Translations under genes and position numbers: made by a program
Shown here: in pieces, positions 42,788 through 51,706 of the stretch
Position numbering within the stretch: position 1 is the stretch's first letter
Layout: every line of letters starts with the position of its first letter
The notes under the pieces: generated by a model
What the model was told of the DNA's origin: nothing
What the model saw: only the letters and a program-made list of their open reading frames with translations
The model's database searches: none
Source: Paraburkholderia largidicola
Lineage (GTDB): Bacteria; Pseudomonadota; Gammaproteobacteria; Burkholderiales; Burkholderiaceae
Length of the DNA: 64,000 nucleotides
NCBI RefSeq assembly: GCF_013426895.1
Contig: NZ_AP023175.1
Location: 2,639,869-2,703,868 of the forward strand
Direction: 5' to 3'

Positions 42788-43894
42788 TCAATTCGCCGCC
42801 GCATCAATCCGCCCAAACACCCCCGTCGTCTTACTCGGCCCCGCCGCATAAAACAACGTATTTTTCGGCTGATTATCAACATCGTTACCGAAGCTGATCC
42901 CCCACAACCCATGTTGAGTGAACGGCTGACCATCGTGCAACGTGAGCTTCCCGAGATCCTTCGCGCTATTCGGATCGAACGCCTCGATCGTCCCGTCCCC
43001 AAAGTTCCCGACCAGCAAATCATTGCTCAACGTGCCGAAGTTCGCGGGTGCCTCCGCGAGTCCCCATGGCGCATTCAGCACGCCACCCATGCCGGCGAAC
43101 TGCTTGACGAAGTGGCCGCTGAGATCGAACTGGTCGAGCACGCCCAGTCCAGCGCCGACTACTTGCGCACTCGCCGTCGCGTTCTGCTTCGCATAAGTGA
43201 CGAAGATGCTGCTGCCGATCGCCTGAATACCGAACGGTGCAAAGCCCGCAGGAAGCGTCGGGTCCTTGAACTGTCCGTCGAGCTGGATCTTTTCGAATGC
43301 GTTATTGAACACGTCGATCTTGCCGTTGTGGAAATCCGCCGCGTACAGCAGGTTCTGGCCGTTCACCGCGGCTGCCGTCAAACCTTTGTAGTTGGCGCCT
43401 GCACTGCCATCATCGAATGCTGTGACGGCCTGCGTCGGCAGCACTTTCGGCGACCAGGCGGCGATCGTGCCTGCGTCGGTGGCCCAGACGAAGACCGCAC
43501 TGCTGCTGTTGCCGCCGCTGCTGATCGTGAAATCCGTAGTCGAATTGAAGATGATGCCCGTAGGACCTGCGGGCCCGTTCTTGCCATCCGGAATCGTCAC
43601 GACGAGCGATTGCACGACGCCGTTGCCGTCGTATAACGTCGACTTGTGAGTCGTATTGTCCGATACCCAGAAGGTGCCTTTCGGATTGAACGCTACGCCC
43701 CAGCCGTTCTGCAGATTCGGATCGGTATGCGCTGCGGCGGTGCTGCCGTCGGATACCAGTGCAGTCGACGTGAACGGACTAGCGGGCGGAGCGGGCGGCG
43801 CCGACGAATCGTTTCCGCCGCCGCACGCCGCGAGACCGGCTGCCAGAACGCCGGCGAGTGAAATTGCGAATAAAGGTCTATAGGTCTTCATCAT
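42788..43894 (-). CDS. TIGR03118 family lipoprotein
   Basis: A 368-aa lipoprotein with a lipobox (VLAAGLAACGGG) and a beta-propeller-like repeat body. The blocks TDPNLQNGWGVAFNPKGTFW, GKNGPAGPTGIIFNST, FVWATDAGTIAAWSPKV and NAPWGLAEAPANFGTLSNDLLVGNFGDG are those of the TIGR03118 family, whose role is unknown. ATG 43894 (MMKTYRPLF) has a GAGGAA site; an upstream ATG at 43906 is an alternative. Its stop codon is abutted by the simple repeat of copy B's flank. Confidence 0.88.
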   Translation of the reverse strand: MMKTYRPLFAISLAGVLAAGLAACGGGNDSSAPPAPPASPFTSTALVSDGSTAAAHTDPNLQNGWGVAFNPKGTFWVSDNTTHKSTLYDGNGVVQSLVVTIPDGKNGPAGPTGIIFNSTTDFTISSGGNSSSAVFVWATDAGTIAAWSPKVLPTQAVTAFDDGSAGANYKGLTAAAVNGQNLLYAADFHNGKIDVFNNAFEKIQLDGQFKDPTLPAGFAPFGIQAIGSSIFVTYAKQNATASAQVVGAGLGVLDQFDLSGHFVKQFAGMGGVLNAPWGLAEAPANFGTLSNDLLVGNFGDGTIEAFDPNSAKDLGKLTLHDGQPFTQHGLWGISFGNDVDNQPKNTLFYAAGPSKTTGVFGRIDAAAN

Positions 43895-43906
43895 CGACTT
43901 CCTCAT

Positions 43907-44228
43907 CCGTTGTGATGCATATAAATAGGATCGCTAATAAATAGAACTGAGAGGTTCTTGTGCGATTCAAACAGTCCCTGAGATAGGACCTCTCTCCATA
44001 ACAACTGTCGCGGCCTGCCTATTCCAATGATTTTTCTCTGGAAGGTTTCGAGCGCTGCATCCAGTCACGACTTCGCATGTCGCGATGCGGCTTCGCAGCG
44101 CTTACTGAAATACGAAGCGCCAGTGCTATTCATCAGATCATCGAAAGTTTTGGATGCGTTGACGGAATAAGCGGAATTCGTCAGGCGTTCTTCGAAATAC
44201 AACCGCCAATCAAACATGGAAGGACGTG
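43907..44228. other. Intergenic region, no gene seen
   Basis: A divergent promoter region between the lipoprotein and the condensation-domain gene. I found no gene or clear shared motif. Confidence 0.45.
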
Positions 44229-45512
44229 ATGAATTCATTAGCCGAACCCGTTATGACCCGCGCCGCGCGTTCGCTGGGTGCAATGGAAAAGTTTTTCTAT
44301 CTGTTGAACCAGAGTCATCCGAATCATTTCGCCATGATCGGCGAAGTATCGGGGCCGACGCGCATCGATCAGTGGCAGGACGCGCTCGATCTGGTCGCGC
44401 ACCATTCGCCACTCGTGTGGTCACGTGTCGAACGCGGCAGCAATGGTGTACCGGCATTCGTGCCCGTTCCACATGGTTCGGTCCCCATGAAAGTGGCACA
44501 GCTCGGTTCGACGAAATGGACGGATGAAGTGGCCGCGCAAATCGCGCAACCCTTTGATGAGATGCGTCCGCCGCTGCTGCGCGCGACGCTGCTGCATGGC
44601 GAGGCACATTCGATCATCGTGCTCGTCGCGCATCATTCGATCGGCGACGGGTTGTCGCTGACTTCATTACTCGGCGATCTGCTGCGCGCGGTGGCGGGCG
44701 AAAATCTGATGCGTAGCGGCGAGACGAGGGCGCTAGAGCGTTTGATCGAACTGAAGCATGGGGCACCGAAGCTTCCTTCGAGTGCGCCAGTGCCATCGGA
44801 TGAACCCATGCGCGCGCCGCTGGAGATGCGGCGGCCGGACGGTTCGGCGCCGCACGTCGAGGCGCTGCGTCTGACGTCCACGATGACGCGCACGTTGCGC
44901 GAGCGCTCAAGGGCGGAGGGTACCTCGGTTCAGTCGGCGTTGATCGCGGCGTTCACGCGGGCAATGTGTTTTCTGAATGCCAACGCGCAGAAGGAACCGC
45001 GCGTGCTTTCGCCCATCGATTTGCGGCGTCGCCTGCTCGACGGCAGCGATCATCTTGCGATGTGTGCGAGCGGCGTAGTTCACGCCGACGACGGTCCGCG
45101 TGACGCGAGCCTGTGGAGCCGCGCGCGCCACGCCGGACAGGCGTTCGTTGATATCGAGTCGACGGAGGTGCTGGCAGAGCGCGTGCTGACGGCGCACGCT
45201 TTGCTCGACACCGTGAATGGAGCGGCCGACGCGAAAGCCGTTTTCGCGCAGGCATTCGCGAACGATGCAGTCGTCACGAATCTCGGCGTCGTGAATCTGC
45301 CGAAACGGTTCGGCCCGCTTACGCTCGACGCGGTCTGGGGGCCGTCGGTTTCAGTGGGTGTCGTCGATGAACAGGTCATCGGCGCGGCGACGTTCGGCGG
45401 GCAACTGCATCTGGTGCACACGAGCTATTCGCCCGTGATGGGTCTGCTCGACCAGATGGTGTTGGAAATCACGGCGGCGCTGATGAACGAAAGCGCGAAC
45501 GCCAGCGAGTAG
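44229..45512 (+). CDS. Condensation-domain acyltransferase-like protein
   Basis: A 427-aa stand-alone protein with the condensation/acyltransferase fold. The catalytic HHxxxDG motif is present as HHSIGDGLSL, preceded by LLRATLLHGEAHSIIVLVA; the second half begins VEALRLTSTMTRTLRERSR and contains LSPIDLRRRLL and the late VTNLGVVNLP. It resembles PapA5-type and condensation-domain acyltransferases. There is no adjacent peptide synthetase, carrier protein or adenylation gene, so the acyl donor is unknown. An AAGGACG site precedes ATG 44229; a GTG at 44226 is in the same frame. Confidence 0.85.
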   Translation: MNSLAEPVMTRAARSLGAMEKFFYLLNQSHPNHFAMIGEVSGPTRIDQWQDALDLVAHHSPLVWSRVERGSNGVPAFVPVPHGSVPMKVAQLGSTKWTDEVAAQIAQPFDEMRPPLLRATLLHGEAHSIIVLVAHHSIGDGLSLTSLLGDLLRAVAGENLMRSGETRALERLIELKHGAPKLPSSAPVPSDEPMRAPLEMRRPDGSAPHVEALRLTSTMTRTLRERSRAEGTSVQSALIAAFTRAMCFLNANAQKEPRVLSPIDLRRRLLDGSDHLAMCASGVVHADDGPRDASLWSRARHAGQAFVDIESTEVLAERVLTAHALLDTVNGAADAKAVFAQAFANDAVVTNLGVVNLPKRFGPLTLDAVWGPSVSVGVVDEQVIGAATFGGQLHLVHTSYSPVMGLLDQMVLEITAALMNESANASE

Positions 45513-45546
45513 CCGCTTTCGACGTAAGAGGGAAGGGCAGGCGAAC

Positions 45547-45945
45547 TCAATCGTCGCAGCGCACGTCCTTCTTCTGCACGACGATAATGATGGGATACGT
45601 CTGGCCATGTTCGAGTTCGATGCGCGCGACCACCGACATCGTCGCGCTGTCGATCTCGTCATACACGCTCACCTTCTCTTTGCGAAGGTTCTCGACGCCG
45701 ACGCATCCGGTTGCGCGCCCTTCGTCGTTCACCTGGCATTGGATCGGGTGCTCGGAGATGTAGCGATAGCGGTCGCGGTCGGGCGTCGCGAGGTATTCGC
45801 GCATGCTGTCAGCCGCTCCGCCGACGCCCGTCACATAGCCGATTGCGCAACTGAGGTTATCGTTCGAGCCGGAGTCGGCGGCAATCGCAGCCGTGCTCAC
45901 GACGGCGAATGCCGCCGCGAGTGTCGATGCAAGAAGGAATTTCAT
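45547..45945 (-). CDS. Secreted hypothetical protein
   Basis: A 132-aa exported protein with a signal peptide (MKFLLASTLAAAFAVVSTAA, cleaved near IAADS). The mature part contains four cysteines (LSCAIG, IQCQVN, TGCVGV, VRCDD), suggesting two disulfides. I do not recognise the family. It faces the convergent condensation-domain gene. Confidence 0.7.
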   Translation of the reverse strand: MKFLLASTLAAAFAVVSTAAIAADSGSNDNLSCAIGYVTGVGGAADSMREYLATPDRDRYRYISEHPIQCQVNDEGRATGCVGVENLRKEKVSVYDEIDSATMSVVARIELEHGQTYPIIIVVQKKDVRCDD

Positions 45946-46021
45946 CGCGCAGTGTGCCTCGCAGTTTGCCTGTTACGATCGAAGTGCTGGATTGTAACGG
46001 CAACGCGCGAAACGGGTCGGG

Positions 46022-46975
46022 CTACGCGAGGTTCGGCGGCGCGGCCTTCAGCACGTCCACATGCCTGGGAATCAGTCCAAGCTCGAGGAACGTATCCGCA
46101 ATCTGCTGCTGTTCGGCGATGATCGCGCGCGTGATGGGCTGCGTGCCGAACTGCTGCCGCGCCACGGCCACGTCGACGACGGGCTTCGGCAAGCCCCACA
46201 ACTGCGCGAGTTCGCTCGCCAGTTGATCCTTGTTCTGCCGGCCCCATTCATCGACTTTGCCGAGTTCCTCGATCACGATGCGGATCACGTCGGCATTTTT
46301 CGCGGCATATGTCTGCGACGAAAAATAGTACGCGCGATTGCCGACCACGCCGCTCGCATCGGCAATCACGCGAGCGCCGAGTGTTTTCTCCGCTGCGGCG
46401 AAGAACGGATCCCAGATCACCCACGCGTCGATGGACGCGCGCTCGAACGCGGCGCGTGCATCGGCAGGCGCGAGGAACACGAGGTTCACGTCGCCGTACT
46501 GCAAGCCGTGCTGACGCAGCAGCTTCACCAGAAAGTAATGGACGTTGCTGCCTTTGTTGAGCGCGATCCGCTTTCCCTTCAGGTCCGCGACCGTGCGGAT
46601 CGGCGAATTCGGCGGCACGAGCACGGCTTCGGATTGCGGCCGCGTCACCGTCGCCGCGACATACGCGAGCGGCGCGCCCGCGGCCTGCGCGAAAATCGGC
46701 GGCGCTTCGCCGACGTCGCCGAAATCGATCGAACCGACGTTCAGCGCCTCCAGTTGCACGGGGCCCGCGGCGAATTCCGTCCAGCTCACGGATACGTTGA
46801 GCGGCGCGAGCCGCTTTTCGAGCGTGCCGCGTCCCTTGAGCAGATTCAGATAACCCTTCTGATTGCCGATGCGCAGCGTGCGCGGTGAGCCTTGCGCGAA
46901 GGCGGCGGGCACGGCCGCCGCCGCAGCGGCAGCCAGCGACTGTTTGAGAAACGAACGTCGATTGGTCATGGACAT
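46022..46975 (-). CDS. Aliphatic sulfonate-type ABC binding protein (SsuA family)
   Basis: A 317-aa periplasmic binding protein with a twin-arginine-like leader (NRRSFLKQSLAAAAAAAVPA, cleaved near AFAQG). The fold markers LRIGNQKGYLNLLKGRGTLE, SIDFGDVGEAPPIFAQAAG, LKGKRIALNKGSNVHYFLVK and WVIWDPFFAAAEKTLGARV identify the SsuA/TauA group that binds sulfonates or sulfate esters. It is preceded by a MetQ-like binding protein 17 bases upstream; no permease or ATPase is nearby. ATG 46969 is an alternative start. Confidence 0.9.
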   Translation of the reverse strand: MSMTNRRSFLKQSLAAAAAAAVPAAFAQGSPRTLRIGNQKGYLNLLKGRGTLEKRLAPLNVSVSWTEFAAGPVQLEALNVGSIDFGDVGEAPPIFAQAAGAPLAYVAATVTRPQSEAVLVPPNSPIRTVADLKGKRIALNKGSNVHYFLVKLLRQHGLQYGDVNLVFLAPADARAAFERASIDAWVIWDPFFAAAEKTLGARVIADASGVVGNRAYYFSSQTYAAKNADVIRIVIEELGKVDEWGRQNKDQLASELAQLWGLPKPVVDVAVARQQFGTQPITRAIIAEQQQIADTFLELGLIPRHVDVLKAAPPNLA

Positions 46976-46992
46976 GGCGAGTGCGCGCGCGG

Positions 46993-47820
46993 TCAGTGCT
47001 GCGGTGCGCCGTCCCATGCGGGCAGCGTTGCGCCGTGGTAGACGGTCAGGATCGACGAAGCGACATTGGCCTGCTGATAGCTGTCGACCAGCGTCTTCAC
47101 CCAGGCCGCTTTCGCATCCTTCGAATTGACGGCGATGAAGTTGCGATACGGGTTGCCCGGCACCTGCTCCTGCGCAATGCGTTCCTGCGGAATCTGGATG
47201 CCCGCCTTGATTGCCCAGTCGGTGTTGACGACGGCTGCATCCACATCGCCGATCGCGCGGCCCACGATGCCCGCGTCGAGTTCCTTGATCTGGATGTGCT
47301 TCGGATTGTCCGCGATGTCGCGAGCCGTCGGCAGCAGGCCGACATCGGGACGCAGCTTGATGAGCCCGTTGGCCTGCAAAAGCAGCAGCGCGCGGCCTTC
47401 GTTGCTCGGGTCGTTCGGCACGCCGATCGTCGCGTTTTGCGGCAGCGCTGCGACCGACTTCACCTTGCGCGAATAGAGGCCAATCGGCTGCACATAGGTA
47501 AAGCCGACAGGCACGATGTCGTAGTGGCGCGCGGCGATCTGCGCATCGAGATACGGCTTGTGCTGGAACGAGTTGGCGTCGAGGTCGTGTTGCGCGAGCG
47601 CCTCGTTGGGTTGTGTGTAGTCGGAGAACGTCGTGATCTTGACCTTGATGCCGTGCTTCGCCGCGTTGGCCGCGACCGCGCGCCACACGTCCTCGTCTTC
47701 GCCCGACATGATGCCGACGCGCACCGTCTGGTCCGCGGCGAGCGCCGTTTGTGCGCTCACGATCCCGCATGTCAGCAGAACAGAGAAGAGTGCGGCCTTG
47801 AGCGTGCTGGTTGTTTTCAT
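46993..47820 (-). CDS. MetQ/NlpA-family substrate-binding protein
   Basis: A 275-aa binding protein of the NlpA/MetQ family (methionine or related amino acids). The signal peptide ends near TALAAD and there is no lipobox cysteine, unlike most MetQ proteins, so it should be soluble in the periplasm. Family blocks include VRVGIMSGEDEDVWRAVA, LDANSFQHKPYLD, ATIGVPNDPSNEGRALLLLQ and AIGDVDAAVVNTDWAIKAG. It is the first gene of a two-gene unit with the SsuA-like protein; together they suggest scavenging of sulfur compounds with a shared or distant transporter. Confidence 0.9.
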   Translation of the reverse strand: MKTTSTLKAALFSVLLTCGIVSAQTALAADQTVRVGIMSGEDEDVWRAVAANAAKHGIKVKITTFSDYTQPNEALAQHDLDANSFQHKPYLDAQIAARHYDIVPVGFTYVQPIGLYSRKVKSVAALPQNATIGVPNDPSNEGRALLLLQANGLIKLRPDVGLLPTARDIADNPKHIQIKELDAGIVGRAIGDVDAAVVNTDWAIKAGIQIPQERIAQEQVPGNPYRNFIAVNSKDAKAAWVKTLVDSYQQANVASSILTVYHGATLPAWDGAPQH

Positions 47821-48096
47821 GATTCTGAAGTCATCGGTTGAAGATGCCGAGATCGTAGAGAGGCGCTCGTGACCGCGCAAATAATATCGAGCGCTATCGT
47901 TATCGCGTATGAGCGCAAGCGTTTCAAGGCGGTCCGGCAGCGCGTTTTGCCGGGTGTCAGTCCGGCGAACGGTGGGATTGCGAGGATCCGAAGTAGCTGA
48001 GCGCGAGCGCGGTTGCCGCGGGCGGAAGAATGAGTGAGCAATCTTCAAGGCGGCGGGTTGCCCTAATATTGGGCAACAGTCAGAGGAGGGCATGCG

Positions 48097-48348
48097 ATGC
48101 CGTCAACGTCCGCCATCGCGTCTATGTTCGTTGCGCTCGCCGCGATGGGTGGCGCTGCATCGGCGCATGCGGCCGATGCCGCCACTGCCGCCGACGTCGC
48201 GGCAAGCGAGCCCAAAACGCTCAAGGAGCGTCTCGGCGACAAGGCAAGCGACGACCAGCGCGTCGATAACTGCAAGGTGCCCGTCGCGGAGCGGGGCAGC
48301 AAGGTGCGCCCGGACGACTGTCTGCACCGGCGCAGCGCCGCAAATTAG
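48097..48348 (+). CDS. Small secreted hypothetical protein
   Basis: An 83-aa protein with a signal peptide (core IASMFVALAAMGGAASAHAA). The mature ~58 residues include two cysteines (VDNCKVP and PDDCLHR) that could form a disulfide. An AGAGGAGG site precedes ATG 48097. I do not recognise a family. Confidence 0.7.
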   Translation: MPSTSAIASMFVALAAMGGAASAHAADAATAADVAASEPKTLKERLGDKASDDQRVDNCKVPVAERGSKVRPDDCLHRRSAAN

Positions 48349-48378
48349 CGCCGCTGCGTGGGCGCGGGTATCGCGCAG

Positions 48379-49134
48379 CTAGTGCGACACCTTCGCGGGC
48401 CGCTGCCGGAAAACCGTCCCGCAAACCAGAATGAACAGGACGAGTGCGATCGATGCGCCATAGCGGCTCATCGCGAGACCGCCGTTGGCGATCGGCTTGT
48501 CGAGGAAATCGCCGACGACGGCACCGAGCGGGCGCGTCAGGATGAACGCGGCCCAGAAAAGAAAGGTGCGCGGCACCCGCGTCGCATAGTGGGCGATGAC
48601 GAGCGCCAGCAGCAGGCCGCCGTAGATCAGCGCCGCGCCCGCGTAGCCAAGACCTTCCGTGTCGGCTGTCCAGTCGCCGAGCGCGGTGCCGAGCGTCTGC
48701 GAAAACATGATCGTCACCCAGTAGAACATTTCGGCCTTCGACGACGACACCGTCGTCACGGATACCGATCCCATCGTCCGGTACCAGACCAGCAGCGACG
48801 CGAGCAGCAGGCCCAGCAGCAGCGTGCTGCCGCCCGCGTAGCCGATGCCGAGCGAGCGATCGGCAAAATCGGCGAGCGTCGTGCCGACGGTCGTGGTTGC
48901 GATGATCGTGACCCAGTACAACACGGGATTGAAGCGGTCCGCCTTGATCTGCGCGGTCACGGCGACCAGAAAAATCACGCCGAAAATCAGCGTGCTGATG
49001 AGATAGCCGAGGTTCATCGACATCGAAGCGGCATCGCCACCCGTTTCGCCGAGCGTGGTGGCGGCAATCTTGATGATCCAGAAGGCGAGCGTGACCTCGG
49101 GAACCTTGGCGACGGCGTTGTTCAGTTTTTCCAT
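48379..49134 (-). CDS. COG4705-type membrane protein
   Basis: A 251-aa integral membrane protein with about seven hydrophobic segments. Two similar units each contain a K-I-x-TTLGET/GTTLADFADRSLGIGYAGG-like block (VTLAFWIIKIAATTLGETGG, TTVGTTLADFADRSLGIGY, FSQTLGTALGDWTADTEGLGYAGA, LTRPLGAVVGDFLDKP), i.e. four GET/GD repeats. This repeating 'TLG(x)xxGD' pattern is typical of the COG4705 family, of unknown transport role. Confidence 0.87.
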   Translation of the reverse strand: MEKLNNAVAKVPEVTLAFWIIKIAATTLGETGGDAASMSMNLGYLISTLIFGVIFLVAVTAQIKADRFNPVLYWVTIIATTTVGTTLADFADRSLGIGYAGGSTLLLGLLLASLLVWYRTMGSVSVTTVSSSKAEMFYWVTIMFSQTLGTALGDWTADTEGLGYAGAALIYGGLLLALVIAHYATRVPRTFLFWAAFILTRPLGAVVGDFLDKPIANGGLAMSRYGASIALVLFILVCGTVFRQRPAKVSH

Positions 49135-49283
49135 GGCGTCGGGCGTGAAAGTGAGTGAGGCGCGTCGAGCGTCGTAGTTCGCTGCAGCGCGGCATAAAGG
49201 CCACAGACTAGGGGGCGTCTGCTTAAGAGAGCCTTATTTCCTCTGCTTTCAATCAGATGAAATCCGCCATGGAACAGTGAGGG

Positions 49284-50540
49284 TCAATTCAGGCGGCCCT
49301 TGTGCATCGACACGATCACGCGCGCCCACAGCCCGCCCTCCGGATGATTGCCCAGCTTGAGTTTCGCGCCGCAATGCTGCGCCAGCCGGCTGACGATCGC
49401 GAGTCCGAGTCCCCAATGCTCGCCGTGCTCCATATTGGGCTCGCCGCTCGTTTCGTTCGACGCGAGACGCACGAACGGCTGCATCGCCGCAGCCAGGTCG
49501 GTTTCGCTGATGCCCTTGCCGTGATCGCGCACGCTCAGCATCCACGTGCGCACGCCGCGCGCGGTGCAGATTTCGATGGGCGGCGCGCCGTGCGCGAGCG
49601 CATTGCCGACCAGATTGCCGACGAGCCGCTCCAGCGCGTTGCGCGGCAGCTTGAAGTCCGCGCCTGCATTCAGGCGCAGCACGAACTTCGCGTCGTCGAG
49701 CGTGGCGCCGTGCACGAAGCGGTCATGCAGCCACGCATCGACACACACGTGCGCCGCCTGCGTTTCGCGGCGCCCCACGACGTCGACGAACTGATGCGCG
49801 ACGTTCGAGAAGAGATCGATGTCTTCGATGAACCCCACGCGCTTGTGCCATTGCGCGACGTTCAGTGCGCGCGTGCGCAGGCGGGCGACGCGCGCGTCGA
49901 TCTGCCGCGAGAAGGCGGCGAGGGCCGTCGACTGTTCGTCGAGCGCCTGACTGTGGCGGCCCATCAGATCGTTCAATGCGCGTGCGAGCAGGCGCAGGTC
50001 GTACGCGCCGCGATCGGGCGCGCGCAGCGCGGTGCCGCCAGCATCTGCGTTGCGTGCAACCTGCGCGAGCTCGCAGAGGCTGCGCCGCATCTGGCAGAAC
50101 CAGTAGGCGCACAGCGCGATCAACGCGGCGGGCAGCGACAGGATCAACGGGGCGAAGCGGGTGTCGTAACCGTAGGAGAAAGGCGCGTCGTCCCAGGTAT
50201 CGGGCGACGCGGTGTCGGCCAGCGCGAGCGCGCTCATCGAGGTGGACAACGAGGTCGACAACGGCGCGGCGTTCCACACGGCGGCGCGCAGACTCGGCGC
50301 GACGGGGCCGCCGAGATCGACGATACGCGGACGGATCGACAGCGCGGGGCTGATGCCCGCCGCGTCTCCCGTATCGAGGAAGGTATCTTCGCGCGCGGCA
50401 TAGGAAGCGCCCGCCTGTGGCGCGCTGGAAGGAAAGCCGTCGGCGGCTAAAGAAATCGACTCGATCAGCCGATAACCGACATGCACGGTAAGCAACATCG
50501 CCACCGATAACAGCACCGTTCGTGCGAACAAGGTATTCAC
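49284..50540 (-). CDS. Degenerate sensor histidine kinase
   Basis: A 418-aa membrane sensor-kinase-like protein (GTG start 50540; the frame is open to 50636). It has an N-terminal membrane helix (VLLSVAMLLTVHVGYRLIES), a periplasmic domain, a second membrane helix (LILSLPAALIALCAYWFCQM) and a HAMP-like linker. The dimerisation helix reads AFSRQIDARVARLRTRA where kinases have AHELRTPLARL, so the phosphoacceptor histidine is missing. The ATPase half is well kept: N box RLVGNLVGNALAHGA, VRDHGKGIS and HWGLGLAIVSRL. It may be a phosphatase or a partner of another kinase rather than an autokinase. Confidence 0.88.
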   Translation of the reverse strand: MNTLFARTVLLSVAMLLTVHVGYRLIESISLAADGFPSSAPQAGASYAAREDTFLDTGDAAGISPALSIRPRIVDLGGPVAPSLRAAVWNAAPLSTSLSTSMSALALADTASPDTWDDAPFSYGYDTRFAPLILSLPAALIALCAYWFCQMRRSLCELAQVARNADAGGTALRAPDRGAYDLRLLARALNDLMGRHSQALDEQSTALAAFSRQIDARVARLRTRALNVAQWHKRVGFIEDIDLFSNVAHQFVDVVGRRETQAAHVCVDAWLHDRFVHGATLDDAKFVLRLNAGADFKLPRNALERLVGNLVGNALAHGAPPIEICTARGVRTWMLSVRDHGKGISETDLAAAMQPFVRLASNETSGEPNMEHGEHWGLGLAIVSRLAQHCGAKLKLGNHPEGGLWARVIVSMHKGRLN

Positions 50541-50712
50541 GTGTTTCTCTACGTCGATGATTCGCTCAGGTCGCTCCGCCAGGCGCACGCGCGCCTGCGG
50601 ATTCAAGCGATGATCGCCGCAAGAGGCCGTTTCCAATACGCGGAACAGCCGTGAAAAGAGGCCTTTCCTTACCAGATGTTGCTGCCGCGGTCGCTGACGG
50701 GCGGCAAACGTC

Positions 50713-51624
50713 CTACGCGCCGCCTGCCTCGGCCATCTCCTTCATCAGCCGGATCACCTCGCCACGCACCCAGCGGTTCGCCTGGTCCTGCTCGCCGCTG
50801 CGATGCCAATACAGATGCCATTCGAGCTTCGCAAGCGGAAACGGCAGCGTCAGGATGCGCGCGTCGTAGCGCTGCAGCAGTTGCACGGGCGCGGTGAGGG
50901 CGAGATCGGTGCGCAGCGCGATGAGCGGCGCGACCATATAGTGCTGCACGCGCATCTGCAGCTGGCGGCGCTTGCCGAGCTTGTGCAATTCTGCGTCGAC
51001 GAGGCCGCTGCCCTGGCGTCGGCTCGATACCTGAATGTGGCCGAGCGAGAGATAGTCGTCCATGGTCAGCGTATCGCCTTCGAAAGGATGATCGTGGCGC
51101 AGCATGCAGGCGTAGCGGTCGCTGCCGAGGGGCATCTGATGCAGTTGCGGATCGTCGATGAGGGGCACGTCGATCGCGAAGTCGATCTTGCCCGTCGCGA
51201 GCGCGGCGGCCACTTCGCTGCGCGGCGTGAAATAGCTTTCGATGCGCATGCCGGGCGCCTGCTGCTGCAGCACTTCGCCGAGCGCGGGCAGAAGAATCGC
51301 CTCGGTCAGGTCGGGCATGCTGAGACGGAAGGTGCGCTCCGACGCGGCGGGCACGAACACGTCGCCTTCCGTCGCGCTTGTTTCGAGCAGTTGCAGCGCT
51401 TCGCGCACGCGGCCGATGATGTTCTCGGACAGCGGCGTCGGCACCATGCCCGACGGCGTGCTGACGAAGAGGGGATCGTTGAACGCCTTGCGCATCCGCG
51501 CGAGCGCATTGCTGACGGCGGGCTGCGTGATGAACAGCATGTCGGCCGCGCGCGTCAAGTTGCGTTTGTCGTAGATCGCTTCGAAGACGACGAAGAGGTT
51601 CAGGTCGAGTTTGGGTGGACGCAT
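50713..51624 (-). CDS. LysR-family transcriptional regulator
   Basis: A 303-aa regulator with the N-terminal helix-turn-helix (LDLNLFVVFEAIYDKRNLTR, AADMLFITQPAVSNALARM, FNDPLFVSTPSGMVPT) of the NodD/LinR-like branch and a substrate-binding domain (FRLSMPDLTEAILLPALGE). It lies 82 bases after the acyl-CoA dehydrogenase gene on the same strand and probably regulates the fatty-acid-type cluster at 51.7-56.3 kb. Confidence 0.92.
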   Translation of the reverse strand: MRPPKLDLNLFVVFEAIYDKRNLTRAADMLFITQPAVSNALARMRKAFNDPLFVSTPSGMVPTPLSENIIGRVREALQLLETSATEGDVFVPAASERTFRLSMPDLTEAILLPALGEVLQQQAPGMRIESYFTPRSEVAAALATGKIDFAIDVPLIDDPQLHQMPLGSDRYACMLRHDHPFEGDTLTMDDYLSLGHIQVSSRRQGSGLVDAELHKLGKRRQLQMRVQHYMVAPLIALRTDLALTAPVQLLQRYDARILTLPFPLAKLEWHLYWHRSGEQDQANRWVRGEVIRLMKEMAEAGGA

Positions 51625-51706
51625 CGCGGGGTGTCTCCGTTTTCGCGAGACATCATAAACGAGGGGATGTCATTGCAATGCGTCCTGACGCAGAGCCTGC
51701 GGGCAT

